A DNA stretch of 64,000 bases, taken from assembly GCF_963678635.1 (NCBI RefSeq), contig NC_087066.1:33237301-33301300 (forward strand), given 5' to 3'. The notes under the pieces were generated by a model, which saw nothing but the letters and a program-made list of their open reading frames with translations, did not search any database and was not told where the DNA came from. This document shows positions 10,608 to 20,763 of this stretch, in pieces; the stretch's first letter is position 1, and each line of letters opens with the position of its first letter. Position numbers and translations under genes: made by a program. Origin of the DNA: Symsagittifera roscoffensis. Taxonomy: Eukaryota > Xenacoelomorpha > Acoela > Convolutidae.

Positions 10608-11440
10608 GCACCCATGGATTCTGATCGATTAAAATGGATTCCCGAGACAAAAATAATCGATTATAATCCATTACGGATGTAAAACTCAGACCAGGAAATC
10701 GATTATATAGCCATTATAATCGATTATTTTCGAACAAATATAATCCATTATAATCCATTATAATCAATTATAATCCATTATAATCAATTATAATCCTTTA
10801 ATTTTGTCACTGAAATCGATTATTTTTGCCAAGATAATCCATTATAATCGATTATTTTGAAATGAAAATCCATTATAATCCATTATAATTGATTATAATC
10901 CATTTCATTTTTAGAACTAAATTCGTTTATTTTTGCAAAATTTTGCAAATTTTGCTAGAAGTTTGCAGAATTTATGCCCTGTCTTTTACTAAATGGGGGA
11001 TAAATGGTGGGAGGGGGTAAACTGGGGGGGGGGGGGGGGGGTGGAGTAGTATACTAGTATTCTGGGACTGGGGGCTTAACTGGCTGGGGGGGGGGGGTAA
11101 TAAAATGAAGTGTTAAACTGCGATGAATTAGAAAAAGTAGAGACAAAAAAATATATAAATTTTTTTCCTTAATGTAACATTTTATGAAACATAACACGTA
11201 GCAACTACACTAAACAGGAAATGAGATAATTTTGAACAAAAATGTAAATTTCATGAATAACCCCTCGAAAAAGTCCATTATAATCGATTATAATCGATTA
11301 TAATGGATTTTATTGGGATAAAAAATAATAGAATTAAAATCCATTTTTAAGGGATTATAATCGATTATTTTGTCATTTTATAGATGCTCACCATATTATG
11401 ACAACATAATCGATTATGATCCATGAGCGCTCGGTGCGGG
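10608..11440. mobile_element. TIR element with ATTATAATCGATTA arrays (family 1, copy a)
   Basis: The ends are inverted: CCCGCACCAAGCACCCATGGAT on the left and ATCCATGAGCGCTCGGTGCGGG on the right (about 22 bp, four mismatches). Both ends lead into arrays of ATTATAATCC / ATAATCGATTAT units (about 10640-10910 and 11275-11415). The middle has long G runs (11029-11041, 11087-11097). There is no coding capacity, so this is MITE-like. A second copy with CCCGCA ends lies at 51126-51833. Confidence 0.6.
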
Positions 11441-12059
11441 CTGTAAATTTTCATTCAAGGAGAAAATGTTTGTCACACGTCCATAAAACAAAAAAATGTT
11501 AGTTACGCACTGTGAATTAACGAAAAAATGCTAGTCACAGTTTTTCATACAACAAGAAAATGCTTATCATAGTTATAAGACAATTTTCCAGACAAGTGAG
11601 AAATTGTATGAATAAGCACTTTTCTCAACTCGGAAGTAATGACGTATTCAAGCTCCATAAAGTCCAGAATCAAAATACAACAAGACTGCCTATATATCAG
11701 GGCAAAGCCTTGATTGTTCCGATTGTTCCTTAATTGATATCGAATAGTTTTTGGGAAAAGAAAATAATGAAAACCCATACAAAATACAATATCAAAGTCT
11801 AAAATTTTGAGTCGTACGAAACTGATACGACCACCAATTAGCTAGTTTCAATTCAATTTGGAACAATTTTTGCGCCGCATAATTTGCGTGGATAATTTGC
11901 CACGCATAAATAATTCACGTTACGCTCTCAGCATTAAGAATAAACTTTTTAAACCACGCATAGTTGGCTCTTTAGCAGTTCCCCTCTTTAAAATACCGAG
12001 TTTTATGTTCGTTTTAAGTGCTATTACGGCTAAATGCGTGATGTTACGCTGTGAAGTAT
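11441..12059. other. no feature recognised
   Basis: AT-rich sequence with small ORFs of no recognisable content. Confidence 0.4.
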
Positions 12060-12385
12060 GAAGAACAAATCTGTTCACAGTTGTCGATTTGTTCACCACG
12101 CCAAGTTTCATTGCATTATGACAACGTTCAAAAAAAATTTCAAAATTGAATTTGAAAAGGGGGAACTGGAAAAGAGCCGCATAATTTAGTCCAGAACATG
12201 TCAAAATTGGCAATTTTCAAACCTCCAGAACTTTACGAAAAAAATTGGAGGTGAAAAAACTTTTCACATTTGAACTCAAGAAGTCGATATCTTCAATGGG
12301 GTATAAAAATTTTGTTGAAAATCAATTTTTCGATCGGTGAAAATTGACTGAATAAAAAAACCACACCGAGCAAAAATATTACGTT
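12060..12385 (+). repeat. dispersed repeat, copy a
   Basis: From 12178 the sequence (gcataattta..gaacatg..aaaattggcaattttt..., ending aaaaaaaccacaccgagcaaaaatattacg) matches 49383-49581 at roughly 80 percent by eye. The upstream part ('aagaacaaat...tgttcaccacgc...tttatgacaacgtt') matches 17236-17320. There is no coding sequence and the element type is unknown. Confidence 0.6.
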
Positions 12386-12660
12386 GGAACAACTAGAATT
12401 ACGGAGAAATGCTGATGGTCGGGCAGCACAAAAGTGCGACGGATAAAGATCGATTAGGATTGAGTTTTATTGTCTGTGTCTGTATAAGAGAAAAGTAATC
12501 GATTATAACCAACAAAAAATGATTAAATTGCTATTTTTAATGAGGCCTTGAAATCGATTGCTAATGAAAAATGATTGACTATTTTATCCAGTTAATAAAT
12601 CAAGACAAGGAAATTTCATTTTATTTTATTTTTAATTTTTGGTTTTTGTGACTCAATTTC

Positions 12661-12913
12661 TCAGCCCCCCCCCCCCCCACTTGAACCCCCTCACCCAAGA
12701 ACGATTACTCCTCAAGCACTCAAGAACGAGCCCCTCTCCCCGAAAAGAGGTGGGGTGGCTGCTCAGGAGGGGGAGAAGGTGGTTCAGATGGTCAGTTTGG
12801 AGGAATGGTTCGGGCGTGGTGTGTGTGTGGGAAGAGGGGGGGGGGGGGGGGGTTAGCAAAGGGGCAAACGTTGGGTGGTGGAATGTAAGGGGGCAAACGG
12901 GCATAAGTTAGGG
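12661..12913. repeat. C-then-G-rich low-complexity segment
   Basis: A C run near 12665-12679, CCCC-rich sequence, then GGGG-rich sequence with a G run near 12837-12852. Overlapping ORFs on both strands here arise from composition only. The G runs could form quadruplexes on the + strand. Confidence 0.6.
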
Positions 12914-13129
12914 GGAGGATCACGGAATCTTTTTGCAATTTGAGAAAACTTAGATTTAGAAATGGAGTTGACCGTACGCAGGCTTTGCGAAAATTCCGCA
13001 TGACTCATTCAATGAAATTTGCACGACGCGAAACAAAATTAAAGATGAAAAAATCCGTCTCAATGTCATTCTAATTATTATATAACCCTTTTTAATGGCT
13101 TTTAAAACGAATTATATTGCATTATAGTT

Positions 13130-13484
13130 TTGCGTGGAAAATGGATTTAAATTCTTGGCTCTTTTCCAGTTCCTCCCATTGTTTTTTTCTAAATCCGCAA
13201 ATTGTAAATTGAATCCACAAATTGTAAGCGGGATCAGTATGAAATTGCGGATTCCACTTGAATCTGCGGACTCTCCTTACATTTGCGAATTCCGGAACAA
13301 CTACGTGAATTCGCTCGTTGCGGAATCCGCAACAAAACATCTGTGCCTACGAAATCTACGGAAATTTTGAAAATGGAACACGTTTACCTTTTGAAACATG
13401 TTTAAAGACTTATCTCTGGAATCCAGGAACATACAGACACAGAATTGTGCGCCTATCCATTGCAAAGTGTGGCCTCGTAATGGT
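13130..13484. mobile_element. partial TIR element of the GGATTCCGCA family (family 2, copy a)
   Basis: This copy contains scattered GGATTCCAC, GAATCCGCAA and AATTTGCGG modules. It ends with 'catgtttaaagacttatctctggaatccaggaacat...cctcgtaatgg', the same right end as 34990-35080. The left terminal repeat (GCCATTACGAGG) is not visible, so the copy seems truncated or diverged at its left end. Confidence 0.5.
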
Positions 13485-13707
13485 CGGTTAAAACATACAA
13501 AAAAATTAAAATCCAAAAAAAAGTTAAAATGCTGATGCATTGGATGGGCGTTCAATTAAATAACCTGAATAATTTGCAGAAATCAAGTGATTAATTCTAA
13601 AGAACATCAAAATGTAGTCTAATTTACCGTCAAGATCCTTTCTCTCACTCTTTCGTATACATATCTAAATCTGAAATCAGAGAAAAATTTCACCAACACT
13701 GATTTTA

Positions 13708-14308
13708 TACCCGAGTCGAGATTTTTCACCTAATTTGAAGCAAGATTTGAGCGGTTTGAGCGCTTTTTTTAGACGATTGCGCTCAAAATCTTGCTTCACA
13801 ATGAGCGGTTTGTGCGGTTTTTGAGCAATTTTTCCTAACAAATGCCTAAAAACCACGCAAGATTTGAACGATTTTGAGCAGTTTTTCTTAAAAAACCCGC
13901 CCAAAAACCGTTCAAGATTTGAGCGGTTTTTGAGCTTTTTTTTTTTGTTTGATAAACCGCCAAAATCGCTCAAACTGTTCATTTTTTTAGCAGACTTTGG
14001 GCGCAATTGTCTAAAAAACCGCTCAAACCGCTCAAAAGAGGCTCAAAACTTCAATTTGGGAAGCCAGCGGGCATGTAACATTTTCTAATATAACTGTCCA
14101 GCAATTTTTTTCTAACGTTCGAAAATTGTCAATGATGTTCAGCGGACTGAGAAAAAAAATTGATTGGTGAGTGAGCAATCGCATACAGCCGAATGAGCGT
14201 CTTTTGAGCGGTTTTTGAAGGCATGATTTGAGCGGTTTGAGCAGTTTTTCCAACCGCTCAAACCGTTCAAATCTTGAGCGGTTTGTGAGCGGTATCTCGA
14301 CCCGGGTA
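13708..14308. mobile_element. TIR element with GAGCGGTTT repeats (family 3), unit 1
   Basis: TACCCGAGTCGAGAT at the left and ATCTCGACCCGGGTA at the right are inverted, with one mismatch. The interior is packed with GAGCGGTTT in one orientation and CCGCTCAAA in the other, so the whole segment can fold on itself; for example, GAAGCAAGATTTGAGCG pairs with GCGCTCAAAATCTTGCTTC. No ORF makes sense; those present translate the short repeats. Confidence 0.65.
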
Positions 14309-14931
14309 GCGCTAACGAGCTTTCCTTCTTGAAGTACCTAAACTGTACAGAAAAGTCATGGTTGTAACAGCAAAGGTGCTATAATGCTTCGCAAGTTTTT
14401 CAGAACCTCCCAAACTTGAGACTAATTATCAAACACAGCGATAACTTGACAAATGGAATGTTTCTTTTTCTGTCGATGTTTCCAGGATTTATTTGTCTCC
14501 TGAAATATGTTTCAAATTACTCTAAAATTTTTTTCTGTTAAGCTCCTATTTTTCAGTTAGCTAAACGGTAGCGAAAGCTGAACTAGTGTGTAACTTCAGT
14601 TTGTGAGTTTACTCTTTTGCATTTTCTTCACGCTTCATTGCGTTAAACATTTCTGAGCAACAAACGTTATCAGATAATTTTTTCTTTCTGGAATCTGAGC
14701 CACGACTCGCGGGTCTAAAATACTGAGTAATTTGGTCCCACATCTTTTTTATTTATGCTAATGCCTTGGATGGGCGTTCAATTAAGTAACCTGAAAATTT
14801 TGCAGTAATCAAGTGATTAATTCTATTGAACGTTAAAATGAAGTCTAATAAATGGCAAGACCATTTCTCTCACTCATTCGTATTCATATCTTAATCTGAA
14901 TTGAGACGAATTTTTACCAACACTAATTTTA

Positions 14932-15542
14932 TACCCGAGTCGAGGTTTTCACCTAATTTGAAGCAAAATTTGAGCGGATTGAACGGTTTTTTAGACGATT
15001 GCGCTCAAAATCTTGCTTCATAATGAGCGGTTTGAGCGGTTTTTGAGCGGTTTTTCTTTGAAAAAATTGCCCAAAAACCGCGCAAGATTTGAACAGTTTC
15101 GAGCGGTTTTTCTTAAAAATCCGCTCAAAATCCGTTCAAGACTTGAGCGGTTTTTGAGCGTATTTTTTTTTTAATAAACCGCCCAAAAACCGCTCAAACC
15201 GTTCTTTTTGAAGTAAGATTTTGAGCGCAATTGTCTAAAAAACCAATCAAACCGCTCAAATCTTGCTTCAAAAGAGGCAAACAACCTCAACTTGGGAAGA
15301 CAGCGGGTATGTAACATTCTCTAACAAAAGTTTCGAGCGATTTTTTTTAACGTTCGAAAATTTTAAATGAAGTTCAGCGGACTGAGAAAAAAAATTGATA
15401 GGTGGGTGAGCAATTGCATGCAGCCGAACGAGCTACTTTGAGCGGTTTTTTTAAGCAAGGTTTGAGCGGTTTAAGCGGTTTTTTCAACCGCTCAAACCGT
15501 TCAACTCTTGAGCAGTTTTTGAGCGGGATCTCGACCCGGGTA
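14932..15542. mobile_element. TIR element with GAGCGGTTT repeats (family 3), unit 2
   Basis: The second copy lies inside the tandem duplication, with ends TACCCGAGTCGAG and CTCGACCCGGGTA and the same repeat-packed foldback interior as the first. Confidence 0.65.
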
Positions 15543-16159
15543 GCGCTGATGAGCTCTTTCCTTGAAGTACCTAAACCGCATGGAAAAGTCTTGGTTGTCA
15601 CGGCAAATGAGCTATAAGACTTCGCAAGTATTGCAGAACCTCGCAACCACGAGACTAATTATCAAATTTTGAGACAACTCGACAAATGAAAGGTTGTTTT
15701 TTCTGTCGATGTTTTCATGATTTTTTGTCTCCTGAAAGATGTTTCAAATTACTCTAAAAGTTTTTAATGTAATGTTCCTTTTTTAAGTTAGCTAAATTGT
15801 AACCAATGCTGAACTTATGTGTGAATTTAATTTGGTAGTTTACTCTTTTGCATTTCTGAGGCTTCATTGAGTTAAGCATTTGTGAGCAAGAAACGTTATC
15901 AGATAAATTTTTCCTTTTGTAATCTGAGCCACGACTCGCGGGGCTAAAAAATCGAGTAATATGGCCCCCCTCAGATTTTTTATTGTACCTGGTTCTGCAT
16001 GGATTCTTAACTTTTTGAAGGACCCTCATTGATGGATTTTGGAACGAAAGAAGTAGTATAGATATACGACATTGGGATCGGGGGGGGGGGGGGGGGTGAT
16101 CGCTACAGGGATCATTGGATTAGATTATACCTAGTGATCCCTAAGTAAATATTTATACC

Positions 16160-16359
16160 NNNNNNNNNNNNNNNNNNNNNNNNNNNNNNNNNNNNNNNNN
16201 NNNNNNNNNNNNNNNNNNNNNNNNNNNNNNNNNNNNNNNNNNNNNNNNNNNNNNNNNNNNNNNNNNNNNNNNNNNNNNNNNNNNNNNNNNNNNNNNNNNN
16301 NNNNNNNNNNNNNNNNNNNNNNNNNNNNNNNNNNNNNNNNNNNNNNNNNNNNNNNNNNN
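16160..16359. other. assembly gap, 200 N
   Basis: Exactly 200 N, which looks like a fixed-size placeholder. The left side ends shortly after an 18-nt G run (near 16080-16096), a likely cause of the break. True length is unknown, and upstream exons of the FN3 gene could be affected. Confidence 0.98.
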
Positions 16360-16479
16360 AAACGGTCTTTGTATTGCCTTTGGAGAGCTCCGAAAATCCC
16401 AGCTCCGCCTCTTATTTGAGACTTCACTCTAATTTTATCTCTAAAAATATCTCATGGAAAATATTTATATGATTACCAG

Positions 16480-16959
16480 AAGAAAGCTAGAAGAAAAATC
16501 TTTTTCAGAATACACAATAATTATCAAATCAGTCAGCGACGGAAAAGAAAGTCGATTTCTTGAGTTTCCTCAAGCTACTTACACTGATAACGCACTACTG
16601 CAAACAGTCGCTGATATCAACGAGCCCACCAAACTAACCCTCATAATCACAACCGAGTCAGGAGTCGGATTCGAACACGAGATACGACTAAACACGACTG
16701 ATGTCGTGCCTATTATTAAGCATCAGCCTTTTGTGTTGTACCAGCAAGTCGATTTTGAAGATCTAAAAGCTGGAGGCTGGTATCAGTTTATAGTCACAGC
16801 TTTCAGTAAAGGGACGAAACCTATGACCCGGACTTACAAGATTACCGAAGTGGCGTTTCCGGATGTTCCGGTACAATATTCATACTCGCCAACTGTGGAC
16901 ACTACATACATAGATATTGGGTTTTATGTCGTGGGTGTTTATCATGGCTGGTACCTCAA
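16480..16959 (+). CDS. FN3-repeat protein, exon (internal)
   Basis: The exon runs from an accag acceptor to an AA|gtaagt donor; both junctions are phase 2 and the length (480) is a multiple of 3. The translation has two FN3-like passages. DLKAGGWYQFIVTAFSKGT matches the E-F strand pattern (L.pG..Y.f.v.a.s.g), and it is followed by a P-rich linker and VDTTYIDIGFY, which fits strands A-B of the next domain. The protein is probably extracellular or a receptor ectodomain. An ATG at 16454 lies upstream in the same frame, but the acceptor agrees in phase with the three later exons, so I prefer a splice start. Earlier exons would lie in or beyond the gap. Confidence 0.6.
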
Positions 16960-17507
16960 GTAAGTTTGGTCTATTCCCGCTCAAATGTTGAAATGACAAC
17001 ATTCTTCTCATTCAAATTGCCTGATCAAATTATAAGTGAACTTTTTTCTGAAGCTGATTAAAATTAAATAGCATGTTAAAAATTCTACTGTATACGCGTT
17101 CATACACTGAAATCGCAACTCGAATAATACAACTTTCAAACACAAAATAACATTCCCCCCTCCCACACACACACGCGCTTTTCAAAACTTCCATGTTCAG
17201 TTTACTTTTACATGCTTTATTTTATCCTACAAGTATAAAGAACAAATGTGCTAAGAAAAATTAATGTTCACCATGCGAGCTTTCAATTCTTTATGACAAC
17301 GTTTGTTTAATTTTTCAAAGTTTAAACTCATATGTGGGGGGAGGGGGGGGGGCGAATTTTGGATTCAAATATTGGATTTTTGGATTTGGGGATTGAATCT
17401 TGTGATTCAATTTTTGCTTTTTTTAGATCCGTTCAATTCATAAGCGCACTGATTGTGTCAAAGGCAGCAAATATATAATATGAAATTCATCATTAATTTT
17501 TGTTAAG

Positions 17508-17783
17508 CTCCACCTCCGGAACCTGTAACGTGCCTTGCCATCTGGAAAGCTGGTTGAGTGACCATACTGTTACTGGCTTAACGCCTGGATCTTTATTCAC
17601 CGCAACAATACAGGCGTTCGTAGACTACCCTGGCTTTGCGAGGCGGTTCGGGAACCCACTTGATGTCGAAGAGGTGGTTGTCCCGACGACGCCCTGGAAA
17701 ACTGACGAGCCTGTTTCGGACTCCACGACATCGGCTACTGTTTATTTTGATACATCTGACATACGAGCGGGATTCCTTGTGAC
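17508..17783 (+). CDS. FN3-repeat protein, exon (276 bp)
   Basis: Acceptor tgttaag and donor AC|gtaggt, phase 2 at both ends, 276 bp. The exon begins in mid-domain: SSTSGTCNVPC supplies two cysteines four residues apart, LTPGSLFTATIQAFVDYPG is the FN3 E-F region, and VVVPTTPW starts the next domain, which continues SATVYFDTSDIRAGFLVT. Introns therefore cut each domain at the same place. It has the same length as the next exon and aligns with it throughout, showing tandem exon duplication. Confidence 0.7.
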
Positions 17784-18192
17784 GTAGGTCCAAACTGTTT
17801 GGAAGTTTTACATATTCCCTTAATTTATTTCCAAGCATTCAAGAGCTTCCATTTTAAACTATGAAAGCTGATGTTGCAACTAAACTTTTTATAAAACCTT
17901 ATGGAATAGTATTTTCAAACGCTGTCTCTATATAAAATGATTGAACAAAGTTAGTGTTTCTTCATTGTAAAAGAAACGATAGTTTTAGATTGTAAATTCA
18001 AAGCAAACTTGCCAAAGCAATTAAAGAAAAGTTTTTCAAAATTAAGCAATCCAATTGAAATCATCTTGCTAAGTTTTACTCCTTGAACATTCAAATGAAC
18101 AAAAATTTATTTTCGTTAACAAGTAATATTATTTCGAGCGAACAAAAATGGTTTTCTTGTGTGAACAAGAACAGTTTTGCTGTGTTTTGTAG

Positions 18193-18468
18193 GAGTTCCG
18201 ATGGTAGCTGTTCCGGAACATGCGAGCACGGCATATCAGTTGCACAAAGTTTCCAAATAACAGAAGCTACCGCGGGTACCCTTTTAACTGTAACTATCCA
18301 GGCATTCAGCGATTACCCCGGCCACCCCAGACGAATCAGTGGTAACCTCACTATTGAACACATGATGCCAAGTGCTTCAATTAGGCAAACAGCTCCGCCC
18401 ACTTCACACTCAACAAGCGTCCGTCTTTTCTTTTCCGGTTCCGGTTCAGAAGAGGGATATAGTTTAAC
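18193..18468 (+). CDS. FN3-repeat protein, exon (276 bp, paralogue of previous)
   Basis: Acceptor ttttgtag and donor AC|gtacgt, phase 2 at both ends, again 276 bp. The layout equals that of the preceding exon: SSDGSCSGTC (paired cysteines), TAGTLLTVTIQAFSDYPGHPRR, then the start of the next domain with SVRLFFSGSGSEEGYSLT. The DYPG motif and following basic residues are shared with the previous exon. The cysteine pair between strands C and E is not a standard FN3 feature and would form a small disulfide loop (inference). Confidence 0.7.
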
Positions 18469-18559
18469 GTACGTATCTGGAATTGCAACTTTTAATGTGA
18501 TTTTTTAAAGTCGAAACATATATAGCCCACTTTCCAAACGAACTAACGTATAAATCAGG

Positions 18560-18660
18560 GGCGGATTTAGAGGAGGGGCGGACGCACCCCCCCCCCCCCC
18601 GCTCTCCTCTCAGAGATTCGACCCCCTGCCGACGCAAAGGGTCACCAAGTTGTACTATTA
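18560..18660. repeat. CAGGGGCGGATTTAG-type repeat fragment in an intron
   Basis: 'aggggcggatttagaggaggggcgg', a long C run, and 'gagattcgaccccctgcc...aaagggt' match the motif set found at 22552, 23131, 23701, 24282 and 38132. The starting sequence resembles hAT-type terminal repeats (known pattern). It is a fragment only. Confidence 0.5.
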
Positions 18661-19832
18661 TGGGATATCGATTTTAAAAAGTGGGTCAATCAATTATTGT
18701 CGTTTGCAGTTGTATTAAAAACGAATTAAAAGACAAAAAAGCACAAATTAAATTGAATTAAAATTTGCTTGAAATGAAAATGATTTTTTTTTGTATGTGT
18801 GAACGTTTTTACTGGAGACATAATATGTTTAGCCAAGGAAAAAACGATGTTTTCCTTGATCAAATTCAAGTTTTTTAAAATTATAATGGCTACTGGCTTG
18901 CTGTATCTGCTCAAAGTGTGGTTAAGATTCAAAACTAGCAAACCCGTGTTCTCGACATTGGTATTTTTTGGAAATTTTTAATGCCATATGAATCACTACA
19001 GAAAAAGTTTTCATATTATAATTATCTCGATCATCTGACGTTTTGATTTCAACCTGATTTTCTATGAAACAAAACACCGATATTGGCACATTTTGCTTCA
19101 TTTTTGTTATGACCAATTCATGAAAAAGGAAAATTTTTGGAAATTTGTGAAAAAAAAGTACTGGATCGCTTTCTGCCTCACATTGTACGGATCTACTTAA
19201 CAATCGCCGTCCTTTTGATGTCTAGTAAAAAAGTGTCACCCCAATAAATAAAAGCTGTAAATTTTAGCACTAAAGCGTTTTATTTAAAACTCGAACTCTG
19301 CTGGATGCTGATTGGTCGAAAATTCGACTGGCTTAATTGACTTAAGAATTGCGCCCGCACCCTTTTTTTTAAAAGCGGTAATTGTTAAGTAGTTTTGGGG
19401 TATTTTTTCCTTAAAAAATTTAAATTTTTTGACTAGCAATTTTGACGGAAATTTTTTTTACTTTATTCGAAAATTTATGAAAATGAAAAAAATGAAAACC
19501 TGCTTTTTCCACTCAAGTTTTCCGAAATTTTTAGATGCACCCCTTGTAGCGATTATTCAAAATTAAATAATTATTGAAATAAAGTGACATGAAAAATATA
19601 ATGTTTTTTTTCGGTTTTTATTGTTTTTATGCATTTTTCAGTAAAGGTTGGGAGACAAATTTAAATCTTCCAATAATCAATATCTCGCTGTTAATAAGTA
19701 TATTCGTCTTGAAAGTCTGTTATTGAGATTTTTGCGAATTTTTCAAGCGGTGAACTTGCGGTTCCTTACTCTTAAGCATCTGATTTTGCTTGAAAATATT
19801 TTCTAATTCATAATTTTTCTTCTCCGCGATAG
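18661..19832. other. intron of the FN3 gene, nothing recognised
   Basis: AT-rich sequence with small chance ORFs on both strands; no repeat shared with the rest of the window was noticed. Confidence 0.5.
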
Positions 19833-20174
19833 TAGTGGAATAATACAAGTCATGCAACCTTGGGCCAAATTAGCACAGCAAGCATCTGTCTTTTTTAGCA
19901 CAGACAGTGGCTCTTGTTCGACTTCGCCTTGCGATTATCCAGCTACGACCACTCAAATCGACGTAACCAGCCTGACTCCGGGGTCCTTGCTCGTTGCCAA
20001 CATTCGGGGATACGTCAACACTCCTAGTTCTGGGAGAAATTACGATGAGTTTTTGACCATCACCCAGCCAGTGCGTCCTCACCGTGCAACGTTGACGACT
20101 AGTCCTATCTCTACTTTTGACAGCATTACTGTGTACTTTACAATATTGCATATCAGATCAGGATTTTTTATAGA
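19833..20174 (+). CDS. FN3-repeat protein, exon (342 bp)
   Basis: Acceptor cgcgatag and donor GA|gtaagt, phase 2 at both ends, 342 bp. It begins SGIIQVMQPW, a strand C-D stretch missing from the two 276-bp exons, and then carries the paired cysteines (GSCSTSPC), LTPGSLLVANIRGYV and the start of a further domain ending ITVYFTILHIRSGFFIE. The gene must continue, since this exon ends in mid-domain, but I see no next exon before the repeats at 20.3 kb and beyond. Confidence 0.65.
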
Positions 20175-20342
20175 GTAAGTTCCTTTATTTTTGATGAGTT
20201 TAGTTGAGTTGAGAAATCACAAATTTCACAGAAAACAAATGCGTAATTACTTTTATAGTGCATCTTATCGAAATGTGCAATAAGTAGCTGACACTCCGTT
20301 TTTCTAGAAATTAAAACCCCTCACAATAACTAGACAGTAGTA

Positions 20343-20552
20343 TTGTATCGTGTCCCGGATCCTAAGGGGGTTCCTTCCTAAGGGGGGGGGGGTTCCTCAT
20401 GTAAAACAAAATCCTAGGAAAGCAAACTTAATTTTTTGGAGGACCCTCATCCTAGGATTTTGTAAACGAAAGAAATTTTCCACCAAAAAAGCATAAGACC
20501 CCCTACCTAGGATCTTGCTAAGCTTAGCTTAACAACAAGGGACACGATACAA
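20343..20552. mobile_element. MITE with perfect 14-bp terminal inverted repeats
   Basis: TTGTATCGTGTCCC at the left and GGGACACGATACAA at the right are exact inverted copies 210 bp end to end. Inside are further inverted pieces: 'ggatcctaaggggg' against 'ccccctacctaggatc', and 'aaatcctagga' against 'tcctaggattt'. There is no coding capacity, and target-site duplication is unclear. Confidence 0.7.
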
Positions 20553-20602
20553 AATTCTTTCTAATTCCAATTTTTGTGGTCCTAATTATTTCTCCTGGCT
20601 AA

Positions 20603-20763
20603 TATATACCATAAAAATCAATTCCCCAATCACTAACAAATTTCAACTAGGTCGAAAGTTAGTTTGCCCGAAACAAATTAAACAATTAATATGATTCATC
20701 TAACTAACTTTCGACCTAGTTGAAATTTGTTAGTGATTGGGGAATTGATTTTTATGGTATATA
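20603..20763. repeat. perfect inverted repeat, 62-bp arms
   Basis: Positions 20603-20664 are the exact reverse complement of 20702-20763, with a 37-nt spacer. I compared every base and found no mismatch. The two arms begin and end with TATATA. Either it is a recent foldback insertion, a locus kept identical by conversion, or a hairpin-forming RNA source. It sits just downstream of the FN3 exons. Confidence 0.85.

Larger units (their letters stand above)
13531..15975. repeat. tandem duplication of a 1.23-kb unit
   Basis: Unit 1 starts 'gctgatgcattggatgggcgttcaatt' at 13531 and unit 2 starts 'gctaatgccttggatgggcgttcaatt' at 14757, a period of about 1226 bp. The two match along their length at roughly 80 percent, ending with 'gagtaatttggtccc' (near 14725) and 'gagtaatatggcccc' (near 15954). 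Each unit carries one TIR element (13708-14308, 14932-15542), so the duplication came after that insertion. Confidence 0.75.

Noticed and set aside
12639-12911. Overlapping ORFs on both strands, Pro-rich or Trp/Gly-rich
   Set aside because: Due to long C and G runs; no coding features.
13677-14088. Lysine/asparagine-rich ORFs
   Set aside because: They translate the GAGCGGTTT repeat on both strands.
16454-16479. ATG at 16454 as the true start of the FN3 protein
   Set aside because: The acceptor at 16478-16479 gives the same phase as all other exons of this gene, and the sequence before it looks intronic.
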